Positions 49,297 through 59,131 of a stretch of 64,000 nucleotides of DNA are shown in pieces. Below the pieces are notes generated by a model, which saw nothing but the letters and a program-made list of their open reading frames with translations, was not told the origin of the DNA and made no database searches. The position numbers and the translations under genes were made by a program. Every line of letters starts with the position of its first letter. Position 1 is the stretch's first letter. Origin of the DNA: Gentiana macrophylla (Eukaryota > Streptophyta > Magnoliopsida > Gentianales > Gentianaceae); contig CM047813.1 in assembly GCA_026214975.1 (NCBI GenBank), forward strand, positions 26,978,797 to 27,042,796, read 5' to 3'.

Positions 49297-50737
49297 TGCA
49301 TCATTTAAACAAAAGAAAATTTATAAACCCATACTTAGATGCAAAACTAACTCCTAACCGGCCAAATACCGGGTAGTTGCTAGTATAGCGAGATAAGTAA
49401 GGGGTCGATCCACAGGGAATTGGGATGTTGAATCTAATTTCATTAATCTTTCCAATTGTTACTACTAGTTATTACTAAACCTAAACTAAAGAGGAGAATA
49501 AACTGGACAGAGGATTTTTAGTCCAAAGCCAGGAAACACATAACTAAGAACAAACAAACAAGAAAATCACAGAAGATAGAAACAGTCCTAAAGCTAAGGA
49601 AAACATAAAAACGACTAAACTAAGGAAACATGAAATCAAACAATTGGGAAAACCATGTAATTTCAATCCTAGTTCACCTCATGATCTTAACTCGAATTGT
49701 GGTTTCACCTTACAAAGGTATGAATCCTACTTTCGTAGTAATTCGCCTATCAATCTCATCATCTTTCGATCTATAGAGATTAACGCATACAAAACAAGGT
49801 GTAAGATCTTTCAATCTAACAACCTAGATAATCAACCTATCAACTTTCGTTATGTCAAGGTTAAAAATCACATCTTTTCTATGGTGATCTAGCCTAACAA
49901 CGATTCTCATCACGTTAGACAACAGTTAGCAACCAATCTTTCGATCTAGTCACACAATAGCATGATAATTGCATAGAAAAGATACAAAACGAATCATAAA
50001 TCATGAAGATAAAACAGGATCGAATTAATTGCGAACAAACTCACAGGGTTTGATACAATAGTTTGAGCTCCATGAATCAACAAGCAAAACAAAGGAAAGA
50101 AGCCTAATCTAACCCCGGATCACCCGAGCATAAGGCTCGGGTGACCGCCTTGAACTCTCCTAAAAGATGCGGTCGCTCTGAGTGTTTTCTGATGTAAAAT
50201 GTCGAATAATAATATGGGTTTGGGATCTGCTGGTATTTATAGGAAATCAGTGGCAGAGATCTTGAACGCCAGTTTCAGAGTTTGAACTCCAGTTCAGGCA
50301 TGTAGAAACGCCGATTCGGGCCGTGAAACGCCGGGCTCACTATCTTCTGAGCTCTCGATCTTGCTTTATGCTCCTCTGGAACGCCAGAGTTCTATCATCA
50401 AACGCCGCTTTGGGCTTCCAAACTCGATTTCACTGTCTTTGAGTGATCCGATGATTACAGTGTCCTTATCTCTTAACAAACCATCCTTATCTTTTGCAAC
50501 AAACCTTATCTCTTGCATATTCTAGATGATTCATGACTTGTCCTCCTTGATCTTATCCCTTGCCACTTGTCAATTCCAAACTTCAACACTTGTGAGCTCC
50601 TAATTAATCAATGAATAACACCAAAATGTAATACAATTCCAAAATAATAATAAATCATCATTTAAGCACTAAATTTGATACATTTTGAAATTAACTCATT
50701 AAAAATATCATTTGCTCAATATTTAAATATAAATCTC
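49297..50737. mobile_element. Nested LTR-like insertion in the antisense gene
   Basis: About 1.44 kb of AT-rich, non-coding DNA flanked by GATTT on both sides (49292-49296, 50738-50742). Removing it lets the antisense reading frame run on (FERDF into YEKHKNMG). It begins TGCATCATTT and holds the LTR motif TAACCGGCCAAATACCGGG (49356-49374) also seen in the 2.2 kb LTRs. An LTR-like CA end is at 50717, not at the GATTT repeat, so the right border is uncertain. Probably a solo LTR of another family. Confidence 0.6.
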
Positions 50738-51766
50738 GATTTCTATGAAAAACATAAGAATATGGGGGAAATTGATATAAAATATATCGTTAAAAATCGT
50801 ATAATTTGACCGAGAACACTTCTCGACCCCCATCTTCCGCTATTACTATAAGATTGCGGGTATGCCAGACAAACTGTGGTATACCTTCCAACGGAGGGCA
50901 AACCGACACGAATTTGTGTCAAAGGGGCCTTCCTCACACGGTGATTGGAAACCGTGATTTTTCTTCCTCTATCATAGCTCGGATAACCCATACATAGGGC
51001 AGTGAAGGTAGAGGGGAAAAAAGTCGGATAAACTGGGTGGTGATCTTGTTCCTCGAGAGGCCCGTACGATGGATAACTTCGCCTTTGAAGTATCCATCCG
51101 AGATCTGAGCCTTCTGTACGAGTTGGCTAAATTGGAGAATGCGGGCCCGATGCCCTACTCGACACTCCATGCAGTAGACCAAGAGAACTGTAGGATATTT
51201 TTCTGTTGTTTTTATTTTTATTTTTGTCGAGATCTATGACTTGATGATATTAACCTGTCTTTTTTTTTTTTGCAAAGTGGGAAAGTTCTCACTTATCACA
51301 TATCCGACTCAAGTCCCCAAGCCGAATGGTAAACTAGTTCCGCCTCTCGGGTCGAGGCAACTCCCTTCTTTGGAGAGGGAGCTCCTCCCGACCGAGGTGC
51401 GCTCTGCGCAGCCGTCCGAAGGGCGTCTTCAGTGATGTCGAGTCGACGATCCCCACTCGTCCCCCCGCCCAGCCTCAGTCTGCTGATTTTCCACTCATTC
51501 ACTATGGCTTATTACGAGATGAAAATGACGAAGCCATAGTCGAGATAACACCATCTGTTGGTGGGAACATCGAGGAAGCTACTCGACAGTCGATGAAGAG
51601 ATCGACCATGCCCGACTTAGTGAGGGATCAACGTAGAGAGGCCAAAAAGGACAAAGTCGGTGAAACCCCTGCCGAACTTGAGATTGTTATGAACCGGGTT
51701 GCTGAAGATAGCACAACTATAGAGAACAAAGTTCTATCTTCTGCACTTCGGAAGCTGTGTCGCATG

Positions 51767-51840
51767 GTAAGTCACTGTATTTTTCATACTTTTATCTGTC
51801 TTTTACTTCTGTTGGATGACACATCTATTTTTCTCGACAG
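51767..51840 (+). other. 74-bp intron in the antisense gene
   Basis: Donor ATG|GTAAGT and acceptor TTCTCGACAG|AC with a T-rich tract. Splicing joins the open frames at 51593-51766 and 51841-52160 in phase 0 without loss of codons. Confidence 0.6.
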
Positions 51841-52513
51841 ACAAACTTCCTAGGCAAGGACGCTGCTAAGAGATTGGCCACGCCGGTCGTGGCAGAAGAG
51901 GATCTGAAAAGAAAGATTCGTGCATTGCTCGATGAGACCACCAAGAAGAGCGCCCGTCATTGCCGGGTTGGAGTCCTGGGGTTGAGGCTCATTCGAGAGG
52001 CGGGCGTCGAGATAAAGAAGCTGAAGGATGAGCTGTCTGCGTCTGCCAATGACCTGACCAGGACACAAAGCGACTCGCAAGTCCTGGAGAAAAAGCTGGC
52101 CGATCTGGCGGTGGACTTGAAAGCTGCGAGCGGCGCCACAATCGCTTCTCGACCGAGATGATGCTCAAGGTCGAGTTGGAGAAAGTTCCTTCCAGTCGGC
52201 GGCCCATAAAGAGGCAGTCCTCGAGTATCGACAGTCGAAAGAGCTTGATGGCGACCTGACGGTGATGATGCGTATGGCCATGATGGGCGGCTTTACATTG
52301 GCGGTGGATCAAGCTACTGAGGTCTATCCGGAGTTCGACGTATCCAAGCTCACCGTGCCGTAATTCTATAAATCTGAGGTGGAGAACCTGTACGATCAGT
52401 ATAGCGAAGAGTTCCAACAAGGGGAATCTCTTGCCCAGAAGTATGGTCCATCGACCTCTGATGTCGAGCCGACCCCTGCTATCACCGAGCCGACTCCCGA
52501 CACTTCCTCTTGA

Positions 52514-53281
52514 TTGTTGTTCTTTGAATTTTACTTTTGTTGAACTTTCATTCGACTTTTGGATTTGGATCTGTATAATTCTTAGAACATACTTTGACTG
52601 GTTTTAGTTTGGTCTCACAACTGACCTCACTTTGTATTGAATTTGCTTCAATTTTTGCAGTATTTTGTTTCTTCTTCTTTTTATTGTCTATCTTTTATAT
52701 CTCAATGTCTTTTAGCTTTTCGCTTGTCGGGCCTCTGGCTCTGTTCGCTGTTTGCTTTATCGATGTCGTGTTGCCCCCCAAGTGTATTATGAACCTTTGG
52801 TTCTTATTGCACTTGTGGGTCTAGTATAGTTGAGATTGACCTGGTTGCCTTAGCATTTTTTGTCTCACGACTAGTTTTGCTATAGGTGGGTCGATTCTCT
52901 GGACGTTTGGTCCGACTTTGCAAACCGTCCCTCTGCCTTGGCATTTTTTGCCCATTAGGCTCGTTTTGCTTTTGGCTGGTCGATTTTGTGGGCGTTTGGT
53001 CCGACTTTGCGAACTCTCCTTTTGCCTTAGCATTTTTTGCCTTGCAGGCTCGTTTTGCTTTAGGCTATACTGAGGGGTCCGACTTGCGGATTTCCCTTCT
53101 CGTAGTTGATTGCATTGCTTTTGATATCTTGTATCATATTAGACTTATAAAGTTAAGGCTGTAGGTCCTAAAAACATAAAAGCATCTCGAGAAAAGATAT
53201 GTTTATTAGAATACTCATAAAATTGTCACATGGACTTATTACAAAACGTGAAAAGTAAGAATAAATTGAGATAAAGTTTAA
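52514..53281. other. Spacer between antisense gene and integrase end
   Basis: 3' flanks of two convergent frames. It contains the minisatellite at 52840-53090. No further gene. Confidence 0.6.
52840..53090. repeat. Minisatellite, 88-89 bp unit, about 2.8 copies
   Basis: The block GCCTTAGCATTTTTTG recurs at 52847, 52935 and 53024, each followed by GGTCGATT-CTCTGG or TGTGGGCGTTTGGTCCGACT sequence. It lies between the stop of the antisense gene and the end of integrase. Confidence 0.8.
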
Positions 53282-54264
53282 TTAAACATAATACTTCCTC
53301 GAGGTTATTGGCGTGCCATCACGAGGAACCGTAGTTCCATCTGCTCGTCCGAGTTGGTAGGATCCTTTGGGATGAACTTTTAGGATCAGATACGGGCCTT
53401 CCCAATTCGGGTCTAACTTACCCGTCGCTTCTTGTTGGCTTGCTTCATTTTTCCTGAGGACCAAATCTCCGACTTTGAAGTATTTGTACTTGACCCTTGA
53501 GTTGTAATACTGCGAGATCTTCTGTTTGTATCTCGCCATTCGAGCTGAAGCTATTTCTCTTTGCTCCTCAACATTATCTTTTTCATGTCGAAGATCAGGG
53601 GCGTTGGGTTTGACGTTATATGCTAAAACTCGAGGAGAGGGAAAACCGATCTCCGCGGGAATTACCGCCTCGCATCTGTAGACCAGAGAGAAGGTGCTTT
53701 CTCCCGCGAGAAGAATTTGGAGTCATCCTAAATGACCATATGATGCTCGGAAGTTGGGCTGCCCAGTCCTGACCTTCGGCTTCTAACCTCTTTTTCAACC
53801 CTATCTTTATCTGTCGATTTGTCTGCTCGAATTGACCATTTGCTTGTGGGTGAGATACCGAGGTGAAGTGCTGACTGATATGATATTCGCTGCACCATTC
53901 TCTAACTTTTCGGTCTTCGAACTGAGTGCCATTATCTGAGATCAAATAAAATATCGACCCACAAGAATTTTTTGATGGTCGAAGCTCATATGTCGGTCAA
54001 AGCCTTGGCCTCGACCCATTTCGTGAAGTAGTCCACTACGACGACCACGTATCTATTGTTACCGGAGCTCGGGTAGAGTCCGACTATCGCGACGCCCCAT
54101 TGATCAAAAGGCCAAGCTGACGAGATGACGTTCATTTCTTGGGCCTGTTGATGGGTGATATTGTCATTGATTTGACAAGTTCTACACTTCTGGACCAGGC
54201 TGTTCGCATCTTGTTGCATCGACGGCCAAAAGTACCCAGCTAGCTTGCATTTTTGGGCAAGCAT
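53282..54264 (-). pseudogene. Tat integrase
   Basis: Minus strand: zinc block YFWPSMQQDANSLVQKC and CRTCQIN, then FDQWGVAIVGLYPSS where the family has WGxDIxG, so the first catalytic Asp reads Ala. Then VVVVVDYFTKWVEA, DNGTQFEDRKVREWC (second Asp kept), HPQANGQFEQTNRQIK (catalytic Glu kept), and the C-terminal beta domain FKVGDLVLRKNE and PNWEGPYLILKV. Integrase inserts the DNA copy. A stop near 53980 and a shift near 53680 break it. Confidence 0.88.
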
Positions 54265-54291
54265 CCTAGCCCCGCAATGATTTCCACAAGC

Positions 54292-55000
54292 TCATCTATG
54301 AATTTCTTCGAGAAGATATTCACCCTCTTCTTCTGATGCACATCTTAACCATGGCGCTACAAAAGATTTTCGATAAAGGATGGAATCAAAGAACGCATAC
54401 CGTGCTGACTGAAGTCGTATTTTTCGTGCTTGTACCTTGTCGGATGGTAGAATTCCGTCCTTAAGGTAAAGGGCGACTGGATCCATCCATGTTTCTTGTT
54501 GAGTGATCGGTAGCATTTCTGATTCCTTGTAGCTCCTATCGGTCAATAGCTCAACCAGAACTTTCTTGTTCGGGACAAAGTTCGAAGTGAGTTTAGATAA
54601 TGCATCGGCTCTATTATTCTGACTTCGGGGGACCTGCTCGATCTGAACTGACTTGAACTTTGGTATGAGGCCTTGTACCACCGTTAAGTAATTTTTCATG
54701 GTTTCTTCCTTGGCTTCATACTCCCCCCTGATATGATTTACCACCAACTGCGAGTCGTTGTAAACTAGTAGATTCTCAACTCCCAACTTCAAAGCTAGCT
54801 TCAGACCTGTGATCATAGCCTCATATTCTGCCTCTTTGTTTGTCGCTTTGAAGTCGAATCGAAGGGCGTAGGGGAATTCTTCGCCTTTCGGGCTAATCAG
54901 AAGGAGTCCGACTCCTGTCCCCTCTTTGCTTGACGCCCCATCGACTTAGAGTGTCCATTGTTAGTCTGAGGCACGAACTCGATGTCGTACTCTGCCATCT
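54292..55000 (-). pseudogene. Second (archaeal-type) RNase H of Tat element
   Basis: Minus strand: ATNKEAEYEAMITGLKLAL, VYNDSQLVVNHIRGEYEAKE and VPRSQNNRADALSKLTS, the RVT_3-type RNase H with Glu, Asp and Asp in the usual places. It follows the ordinary RNase H, the arrangement used to define Tat elements. A frameshift near 54820 separates its first strand. Confidence 0.88.
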
Positions 55001-55456
55001 CCACCACCCACTTTGCTAGTCGACCCGACGTGTCGGGCTTCATTAAGATCTGTTTCAGCGGTTGGTCAGTGACCACCGTAATGGGATGGGCTTGGAAATA
55101 AGGCCTTAGTTTCTCGAGGCATGTACCAAACATAATGCTAGTTTTTCTGCTGGTGAGTATCGGATCTCGGGTCCATGCAATGCTTTACTAACAAAATAAA
55201 TTGGCACTTGGCCGTGGACCCCTTCCCGAATCAGAACCGCACTCACTGCTTCTTCACATACTGCCAGATAGGCCAATAATTTTTCGCCTTCCCGAGGTGA
55301 AGTGAGAGTGGGTAACTCTGACAAATACGCTTTTAAATCTTCGAAGGCTTTCTGACACTCTTCATCCCAATGGAAAGGACTAGCTTTACGAAGAATCTTA
55401 AAAAATGGTAGAGCTCGCTGGGCGGATCTCGATAAAAACCTGTTGAGGGTGGCCAT
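54897..55456 (-). pseudogene. First RNase H of Tat element
   Basis: Minus strand: FHWDEECQKAFEDLKAYL, then LLAYLAVCEEAVSAVLIREG, YFVSKALHGPEIRYSPAEK and ITVVTDQPLKQILMKPDTSG. This is the RT-linked RNase H that removes the RNA strand. A frameshift lies near 55120. Confidence 0.85.
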
Positions 55457-55482
55457 TCGACCGGTGAGTCTCTGTACTTCTT

Positions 55483-56457
55483 TTATATTCTGATGGGAAG
55501 GCGTGTTTTCAAAGTGTCGATCTTATCCGGGTTTGCTTGAATCCCGTCTTTCGAGATCATATATCCCAAAAACTTCCCTGACCTGACCCCAAAGGTGCAC
55601 TTCTTCGGATTTAATTTCATCTTTGTTTCCCTCAAAACCTCAAACACTTCCCAAGCATCTTCCAAGTACTGTTTCATCGATCGACTCTTGATGAGCAAAT
55701 CGTCGAAGTACACTTTCATACTCCTACCGATCTGTTTGGCAAAAATCTTGTTGACTGCTCTCTGGTATGTAGCCCCAGCGTTTTTCAACCCGAATGGCAT
55801 GGTTACATAGCAGAAAGTGCCGAATTCCGTGATGAAAGCTGTCTTTTCAACGTCTCGGGGATCCATTACGATATGGTGGTATCCTTTATATGCATCTAAA
55901 AAACCAAACACTTCGAAATCGATGGTAGAGTCTACTAGCCTGTCGATTTTTGGCAACGGATATGAGTCTTTCGGACATGCTTTATTCAAGTCGGTGAAGT
56001 CCACGCACATACGCCAGATGCCGTCGGGCTTCTTGACTAACAGCGGGTTAGCCAGCCATTCCGGGTAGAGCACTTCTCTTACTATCTTGGCCGTTAACAA
56101 CTTCCCGACTTCCTTCTCTATAGCTTGGTTTCGTTCAGGTGCGAAACTCCTATTTTTCTGTCTAATTGGCTTCCGGTCTTGATCTATTTCGAGCTTGTGG
56201 ACCGCTATATCTGTGGATAGCCCCGGCATGTCGTTAGCCTTCCATGCAAAGACATCTCTGAACTCAATTAGTAGCTCGACAAGTAACTGCTTTTCTTTAG
56301 TCGGGATCCAGATTCCAACTTGCACAGACTGATCCGTTTCGTCTTCCCATAGATGAATATCCTCGACGGGATCAACCGAAACCCGACTCTTCTCATCTTC
56401 TTCCTCAGGAATCAACTCTTCAATTAGGACTTGCTGCAAAGCCATTTTCCCATCCAT
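55483..56457 (-). CDS. Tat reverse transcriptase domain
   Basis: A 324-residue open frame with a true ATG at 56457. Domains: a linker with DVFAWKANDMPGLS, then RT blocks WRMCVDFTDLNKACPKDSYP, FLDAYKGYHHIVMDPRD, TMPFGLKNAGATYQRAVN, the active site YFDD (usually YVDD), and KCTFGVRSGKFLGYMIS. It copies element RNA into DNA. It is the best preserved part of pol, but upstream and downstream frames are broken, so a working polyprotein is unlikely. Confidence 0.9.
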   Translation of the reverse strand: MDGKMALQQVLIEELIPEEEDEKSRVSVDPVEDIHLWEDETDQSVQVGIWIPTKEKQLLVELLIEFRDVFAWKANDMPGLSTDIAVHKLEIDQDRKPIRQKNRSFAPERNQAIEKEVGKLLTAKIVREVLYPEWLANPLLVKKPDGIWRMCVDFTDLNKACPKDSYPLPKIDRLVDSTIDFEVFGFLDAYKGYHHIVMDPRDVEKTAFITEFGTFCYVTMPFGLKNAGATYQRAVNKIFAKQIGRSMKVYFDDLLIKSRSMKQYLEDAWEVFEVLRETKMKLNPKKCTFGVRSGKFLGYMISKDGIQANPDKIDTLKTRLPIRI

Positions 56458-56957
56458 GATGATGGAGTTGCAGCTCCGAGCAGCTTGAATGTCTCATCTT
56501 ACTTCATGCGAGCCATTCCTTGTAGGGAAATTCATGCTATTATGGACAGTGGAGATGATGGCGCATAGGTCGAAAAAGCGCAGTCGACTAAGATGACATT
56601 GTATGCCGAAGGGCCTTGACTACTACATAGTTTAATTCAAGGGTCCTTCCTCTTTCACCATCGACCGTTGTTAGCAACCTTATCGAACCCATGGGATGGA
56701 CCGCTTGTCATGTGAATCCAAACAAAGGGGACGCTAAAGGAGCTATGTCCTCATCTTTCAGCTTCATCGCCTTAAAAGCCGAGTAGTACAAGATATTCAC
56801 CGCACTGTCATTATCGACGCAGACTCTCGATTCCTGAGCTCAGCTAATCACCGCCTCAATTACCAGCCCTTCACTGTGACTTCGAGAATTAGGTATGTCA
56901 TCTTTGGGTCCATACCCGACTTCTATTATAAATCTCGATCTCTTCTTATCCTACAAG
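56458..56957 (-). pseudogene. Tat protease region
   Basis: Minus strand: VDNDSAVNILYYSAFKAMKL near 56800, where the family has VDxGSSADILxxxAF. The catalytic Asp-Ser/Thr-Gly triad reads Asp-Asn-Asp, so it should be inactive. Several stops follow. Retroelement proteases cut the polyprotein. Confidence 0.7.
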
Positions 56958-58569
56958 TCATCGCTTGGTCCTCGACCGCTCGGTCTTTATCATTCTCACC
57001 GGCCCAAAGATCGTATTAACGTAATTATTGGGCCGATTATCATCATACTTGTCTCGATCGGGGTCACCTCTGTTGTTTCTCTCTCGATCTGGGGATCGGT
57101 CCCTGCGTCTCTTAGCGTTGCGACCTCGATCTCGATCTTGATCGAAATTTTTCCTTTTGTACTCTCTGCGCCCTTTGGGCTCATTACAGTGAGATCTATC
57201 GACCACCTCATCTAGCTTACCTTCTTGAATACAAGCATCGATGTCTTTTTTCAAGTCATCACAATCCTCCATTGTATGACCTATATCCTCGTGATACTCG
57301 TAATACTTTCTTGGATTTCTCTTTTCTCGAGCCCTTTTTAATGGTCCCGGTTTCTTCGCTAATTTTTTTAAGATCATAATGGACAACACCTCCCCCCGAG
57401 ACCGATTGAGGGGGATGAAATCCTTATCATGTAGGGCTCCTTTCTTTCCCAAACGGTCCGAGATGGGTGCCGAGATACGATCCCAAACTGTCGACTTGCT
57501 TTCGGTATTATGCCCTTTGGATTGATTCTTGTTTGGACCTCGAGTGTCCTTCTTTGAATCCTTCCAGTCAGATTGGGTGTTCCTACGCATTGCCTCTTCT
57601 CCCTGACAGAATCTATGCACCACATTAACACATTCGTCCATGGTATGATGGACTTCTCTGCTCAACTTCATATATAACCTTGTATTACGCAGCCCTCCCA
57701 CAAACAACGTGATCGGAAGTCGATCATCTGCATCTTTGACTTGCATGGCTTCAAGATTAAACCTCTTCAAATAGTTTATCACCATTTCATCTTTTTGTTG
57801 CTTCATATTCATGAGGTGCGTAGCGCTTAAATGGAACTTTTTATTCACGATAAACGCGTCTCGAAATTTGCACGCTAACATAGCAAAACTAGAGATTGAA
57901 CCTGGTCGTAGTTTGGTGAACCATTCTCTGGCTCGACCGACGAGCAACGTCTCGAAGGCCCAACACCGCATTGCATCATGTGCGCCGGCCGTCCAACCTC
58001 ATCTGAGACAGATACCTATGTAGATGGTCTTCTGGATCGGTGGTGCCATCATACAGTTCTATCTTTGGTATTTAAACCCCTTGGGTTTGGGAAAATCTTC
58101 AATTTCCTTTGTGAAGGGCGACTCCAACCACAGTGAGATCGTATTTTTGTCTAAAATAGCGTCCAGCTCCTGCCTAGTGCTATCCTCATCAAACCTTTGA
58201 TGTTTCTGATGAATCTCACGTCTCTTCTTCTCTACAGAGCTGGATAATCCACTGATTTCTTCCCCAGGGACTTTTTTGGCGTCTTCTGCAGCGTCTTTCT
58301 TGCCGCTATTCTTATGTCCATGAGCCATAAAAGCATCCGTTATTATTCTGGCCATCAATTCGTGATCAGCTGCTGCCAATTGATCTACGATAACCTGATG
58401 TTCCGGAGCAAGGCCGTGTTTCTCCTTTGGAGGTTTTCATGGATAGGATCCAACAATGGATCCACTTGTCTCTTTCGGATCCGAGATCCACTTGCTCATT
58501 GATCTGTGAACCTGTTGATCTACGGTTTTGGAATTAGCTTTTTTTGGCGTTCTTGTCCTTATGAGGCAT
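56958..58569 (-). pseudogene. Tat gag
   Basis: The start is the ATG at 58569 (MPHKDKNAKKANSKTVDQQ), 30 bases inside the PBS. It runs through DEDSTRQELDAILDK, and after a shift into the Retrotrans_gag core (57971-56958): LVGRAREWFTKLRPGSISSF, LMNMKQQKDEMVINYLKRFN and a long basic Arg/Asp-rich tail. The zinc-knuckle-like block YYEYHEDIGHTMEDC (near 57290) has Tyr for its first Cys. Gag would form the particle and bind RNA. Stops near 58440 and 58060 break it. Confidence 0.85.
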
Positions 58570-58598
58570 CGTGATCTTGGTGTATTCAACAGTAGAAG

Positions 58599-58616
58599 AC
58601 CCTCATTCTAGCTCCA
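58599..58616 (-). other. Primer binding site of Tat element
   Basis: The minus strand reads TGGAGCTAGAATGAGGGT one base from the LTR end. It starts with TGG as expected for pairing to a tRNA CCA end. I could not assign the tRNA. Confidence 0.55.
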
Positions 58617-58617
58617 T

Positions 58618-59126
58618 CGATGAAGACAAATTATGTCACATAATTAATCCGGGCCTGAATAAATCTAATGGTGAATACTCAAAACCCTAATGCCTTAAGA
58701 ACGTGTTTGTAGATTGTATGATTTGCGGCTGAGTCTAAGAGCTTGTCTTAGATTGCCTACGTATCCTGTATTTGTCCAGGAATCAAGCCTTACGTAGTTC
58801 CTAGAACATGGTATTTATAATGAAAATGCATGCCCTAACCCTAATATTAGGTCGGTTTAGGCAATTGTCATATTTAACCTTCATGGGCCTTGCCCCTTGC
58901 CCAAGTTACCATGCTGATAATGGGCATTCGTAGCTGGTGCGGACTCTATCCTCTATGCCGACTTAACCGACTTACGGTGGTCGAGATGGGACTCTCGTCC
59001 TACACTGCTTATATGCCGATCGTCGTTTCCCGAGTCTGGGCATCGACATGCACTCGTTGCTACTTACTCATATTGCAGGGACCAACCGTTAGGTGACACG
59101 TGGAGGGGTGAAACCCTGTATCGTCA
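58618..59126 (-). repeat. 5' LTR of Tat element
   Basis: 509 bp, partner of 47878-48385. The inner terminal base pair is changed (CGATGAAG for TGATGAAG). Confidence 0.95.
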
Positions 59127-59131
59127 TTGAT

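Larger units (their letters stand above)
48797..52513 (+). pseudogene. Antisense gene of Tat element, interrupted
   Basis: Plus strand, opposite to gag-pol. It starts MSSSTTESDMGSELPSNSQD, has a GFCSVYEAQLSSGLRFPLYP and LAPNAIRILMGFVIACR block (to 49296), is broken by a nested element, and resumes at 50738 with YYKIAGMPDKLWYTFQRR and GPSSHGDWKP (50850-50970). Two introns are suggested: 51190-51277, and 51767-51840 with GTAAGT donor and ACAG acceptor, which joins LRKLCRM to TNFLGKDAAKRL in frame. The C-terminal part is a charged coiled coil (IKKLKDELSASANDL) ending TPDTSS at 52513. Damage: TGA near 49061 where relatives would have Arg, a further stop near 50970, and frameshifts near 51420 and 52150. 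Retand-like Tat elements are known to carry such extra antisense frames; their function is unknown. Confidence 0.72.
47878..59126 (-). mobile_element. Ty3/gypsy retrotransposon, Tat type, 11.2 kb
   Basis: LTRs of 508 and 509 bp (47878-48385 and 58618-59126) with a perfect target duplicate TTGAT (47873-47877, 59127-59131). Minus-strand order: 5' LTR, PBS (58599-58616), gag, protease, RT, RNase H, second RNase H, integrase, then 4.9 kb holding an oppositely directed gene, polypurine tract TCTGGGGGGCTTA (48386-48398), 3' LTR. RT before integrase gives Ty3; the extra archaeal-type RNase H after the first is the mark of the Tat lineage. The coding regions are damaged by a few frameshifts and stops. 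The LTRs look closely similar, so insertion was recent. Confidence 0.95.
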
